DNA of 6,205 nt from positions 1 through 6,205 of the forward strand of contig CAAFXX010000195.1 in assembly GCA_900767075.1 (NCBI GenBank), read 5' to 3'. Shown one piece after another: positions 4,716 through 6,205 of the stretch. How positions within the stretch are numbered: position 1 is the first letter of the stretch; every line of letters begins with the position of its first letter. The DNA comes from Bacteroidales bacterium. Lineage in GTDB: Bacteria; Bacteroidota; Bacteroidia; Bacteroidales; Muribaculaceae. The notes under the pieces are model-generated. The model was not told where the DNA came from and searched no databases. It was given only the letters and a program-made list of their open reading frames with translations. A program made the position numbers and the translations under genes.

Positions 4716-6205
4716 TTATTTTTTCCCGAGAATCTTATTATAGAGCCCCGGAGTATTGAGAATTTCCTCAGCCTTGCGCACGCCTACATCGGTACGCAGC
4801 CCATAGGCTGTCTTTCCTCTGTCATAATAATACCTCCCCACAATCTCTGGACCCAGATATTCCTCTATCTCGGCACGGTGAGTGTCGAGGTCTCTGTCGA
4901 GATTATGGGTAAGCATCTTTCCGAGCGTGTCGAGCTGCGCCTGTGTGGCGTCGTCAAGATAACCCTCGTTCTTCACGAGGTCGCGGAGCTGCTTCACGGC
5001 TTCCTCGCACACCTTGTCGTATTTGAATTTCCCGGGGTCGATGCTCTTCTTGAAGTCATCATATATCTCGTCGGTGATGACGAACTCCTCGGCAGGGGCA
5101 ATCGTCGGATGCTCGGCTGCGAATTTGGTCGCATAGTCGAACGCCCAGTTGTCACGCACCACATTATACACGAGCCGGTTTACGTCGCTCCATTTCACCA
5201 CGGAATCAGGCTGCAGCCCTCCCCCGTCGCGGACCTCGCGGCCGTGAAGGGTCTTATACACCTTGGTGAGGCTGTCGGGAAGCGCCGAGACGGAGCCGTC
5301 GGGATTGCGGTGGGCATAATCGAGCGCCTGGACAAGGCGTCCCGAAGGAATATAATATTTTGCCACCGTCACCTTGAAGACACCGTTATAGGGAAGCGGA
5401 CGCGTGCTCTGCACAAGTCCCTTTCCGTAACTGCGGGTTCCCACGAGCACGGCACGGTCGAGATCCTGCAAAGCTCCGGCGGTTATCTCCGATGCGGAAG
5501 CCGTCCCGCCGTCTACAAGCACCACGAGGGGCATATCGGGGAAAATCGGACTGCGTGTGGTCTTATAGATTTTCGTCTGCGTCGCCAGTTTACCTTTCGT
5601 GCGGACCACCTCCGTGCCTTTGGGCACAAAATAGCTGAGGATATCCACCGCGCTCTCGATGAGGCCTCCGCCGTTGCCGCGAAGGTCGAGAATGATACTC
5701 TTCACATTCGGGTCCGCCTTGAAGCTTTCGAGAGCCTCCCGCACCTCCTGCGGCGATTTGTCGATATAGCTCGTGAGCCGCACATAGCCTGTCTTTCCGT
5801 CGTTTATCACGCCGTAATAGGGAACGCTGGGCTCCTGTATCTTGGCACGCTCGAAGGTGAAGGTCTTGATGCTGTCGGTCTCATAGGGACGCGCCACGGT
5901 CACCGTGAGCTGAGTGCCCGGCTGGCCGCGCAGAAGCTTGGTGACGAACGAGCTGGGCTTGCGAGACACGTCGGTGGTGTCGACGCGCAATACATGGTCG
6001 CCGCTCTTCAGGCCAGCCAAAGCCGCCGGAGCGCCCTCCATAGGTCCGGATATGTAGGTGCCGCTGTCGCGCTCGAGCAGATAGCTGCCGATACCGCCGA
6101 ATTCACCGGTGGTCATCTTCAGCAGGTTCTCCTGGTCATCGGCGTTGTAATACTCCGTATAGGGGTCGACGGTCGAAAGGAGCGCGTCGATTGCCTCCTT
6201 GAAGG
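4716..6205 (-). CDS. S41 family (C-terminal processing) peptidase with PDZ domain, N-terminus beyond window edge
   Basis: This is a tail-specific serine protease of the CtpA/CtpB/Prc type, expected in the periplasm or at the membrane, where such enzymes cleave proteins near their C-termini. The frame stays open to the window edge (495 residues visible, numbered from the first whole codon); the first in-frame ATG at 6116 is not the start, because family-typical sequence VDPYTEYY (12-19) lies upstream of it. The signal peptide or membrane anchor is therefore not visible. A PDZ domain spans about 36-105, with AGLKSGDHVLRVD at 63-75. The peptidase core (about 137-292) includes LDLRGNGGG (172-180), GGTASASE (232-239) with catalytic Ser236, and YGKGLVQ (259-265) with Lys261 and Gln265; the 25- and 4-residue spacings match CtpB. 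GREVRDGGGLQPD (321-333) is a further family motif. A mostly helical charged tail of about 155 residues follows. It lies upstream of mfd on the same strand, with a 65-bp spacer. The substrate cannot be told. Confidence 0.95.
   Translation of the reverse strand, partial: FKEAIDALLSTVDPYTEYYNADDQENLLKMTTGEFGGIGSYLLERDSGTYISGPMEGAPAALAGLKSGDHVLRVDTTDVSRKPSSFVTKLLRGQPGTQLTVTVARPYETDSIKTFTFERAKIQEPSVPYYGVINDGKTGYVRLTSYIDKSPQEVREALESFKADPNVKSIILDLRGNGGGLIESAVDILSYFVPKGTEVVRTKGKLATQTKIYKTTRSPIFPDMPLVVLVDGGTASASEITAGALQDLDRAVLVGTRSYGKGLVQSTRPLPYNGVFKVTVAKYYIPSGRLVQALDYAHRNPDGSVSALPDSLTKVYKTLHGREVRDGGGLQPDSVVKWSDVNRLVYNVVRDNWAFDYATKFAAEHPTIAPAEEFVITDEIYDDFKKSIDPGKFKYDKVCEEAVKQLRDLVKNEGYLDDATQAQLDTLGKMLTHNLDRDLDTHRAEIEEYLGPEIVGRYYYDRGKTAYGLRTDVGVRKAEEILNTPGLYNKILGKK

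Noticed and set aside
4716..6116. Peptidase gene starting at the ATG at 6116
   Set aside because: The reading frame continues upstream without a stop to the window edge and encodes family-typical residues, so the true start lies outside the window.
1..6205. A novel defence, mobile or biosynthetic system
   Set aside because: All four genes are recognisable housekeeping functions with intact motifs in the visible parts; no transposase, phage gene, repeat array or unknown gene cluster is present.

Overview
The window looks like ordinary chromosomal DNA from a Bacteroidales bacterium; the GC-rich, Bacteroidetes-type proteins would suit a gut lineage such as Muribaculaceae or Bacteroides, but the family is an inference. 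Reasons: the Mfd, S41 peptidase, MscL and GAPDH sequences all have a Bacteroidetes flavour, gap and mscL have A/T-rich start regions with no Shine-Dalgarno sequence, and a TAnnTTTG-type -7 element lies upstream of gap.

Layout, left to right. Positions 1-395 (minus) hold the N-terminal 131 codons of glyceraldehyde-3-phosphate dehydrogenase, cut by the window edge. Positions 396-681 are an AT-rich divergent intergenic region with a probable gap promoter, T-tracts, a 7-bp inverted repeat and a small leader hairpin. Positions 682-1116 (plus) encode the mechanosensitive channel MscL. Positions 1117-1230 separate the convergent mscL and mfd genes and contain two hairpins. Positions 1231-4650 (minus) encode a full-length transcription-repair coupling factor Mfd of 1139 residues. 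Positions 4651-4715 are a short spacer almost filled by an 11-bp perfect hairpin. Positions 4716-6205 (minus) encode an S41 (C-terminal processing) peptidase with a PDZ domain; its start lies beyond the window edge.

The genes are housekeeping functions (glycolysis, osmotic safety valve, DNA repair coupled to transcription, envelope proteolysis) and do not form one pathway. The S41 gene and mfd run the same way and may be co-transcribed. I see no mobile element, CRISPR array, tRNA or rRNA, and no convincing undescribed multi-gene system. The most interesting spot is the 65-nt spacer before mfd: any conventionally led mfd mRNA must contain the hairpin there, the hairpin's 3' arm can alternatively pair with the mfd Shine-Dalgarno, and a short reading frame with its own strong Shine-Dalgarno starts in the hairpin loop and overlaps the mfd start.
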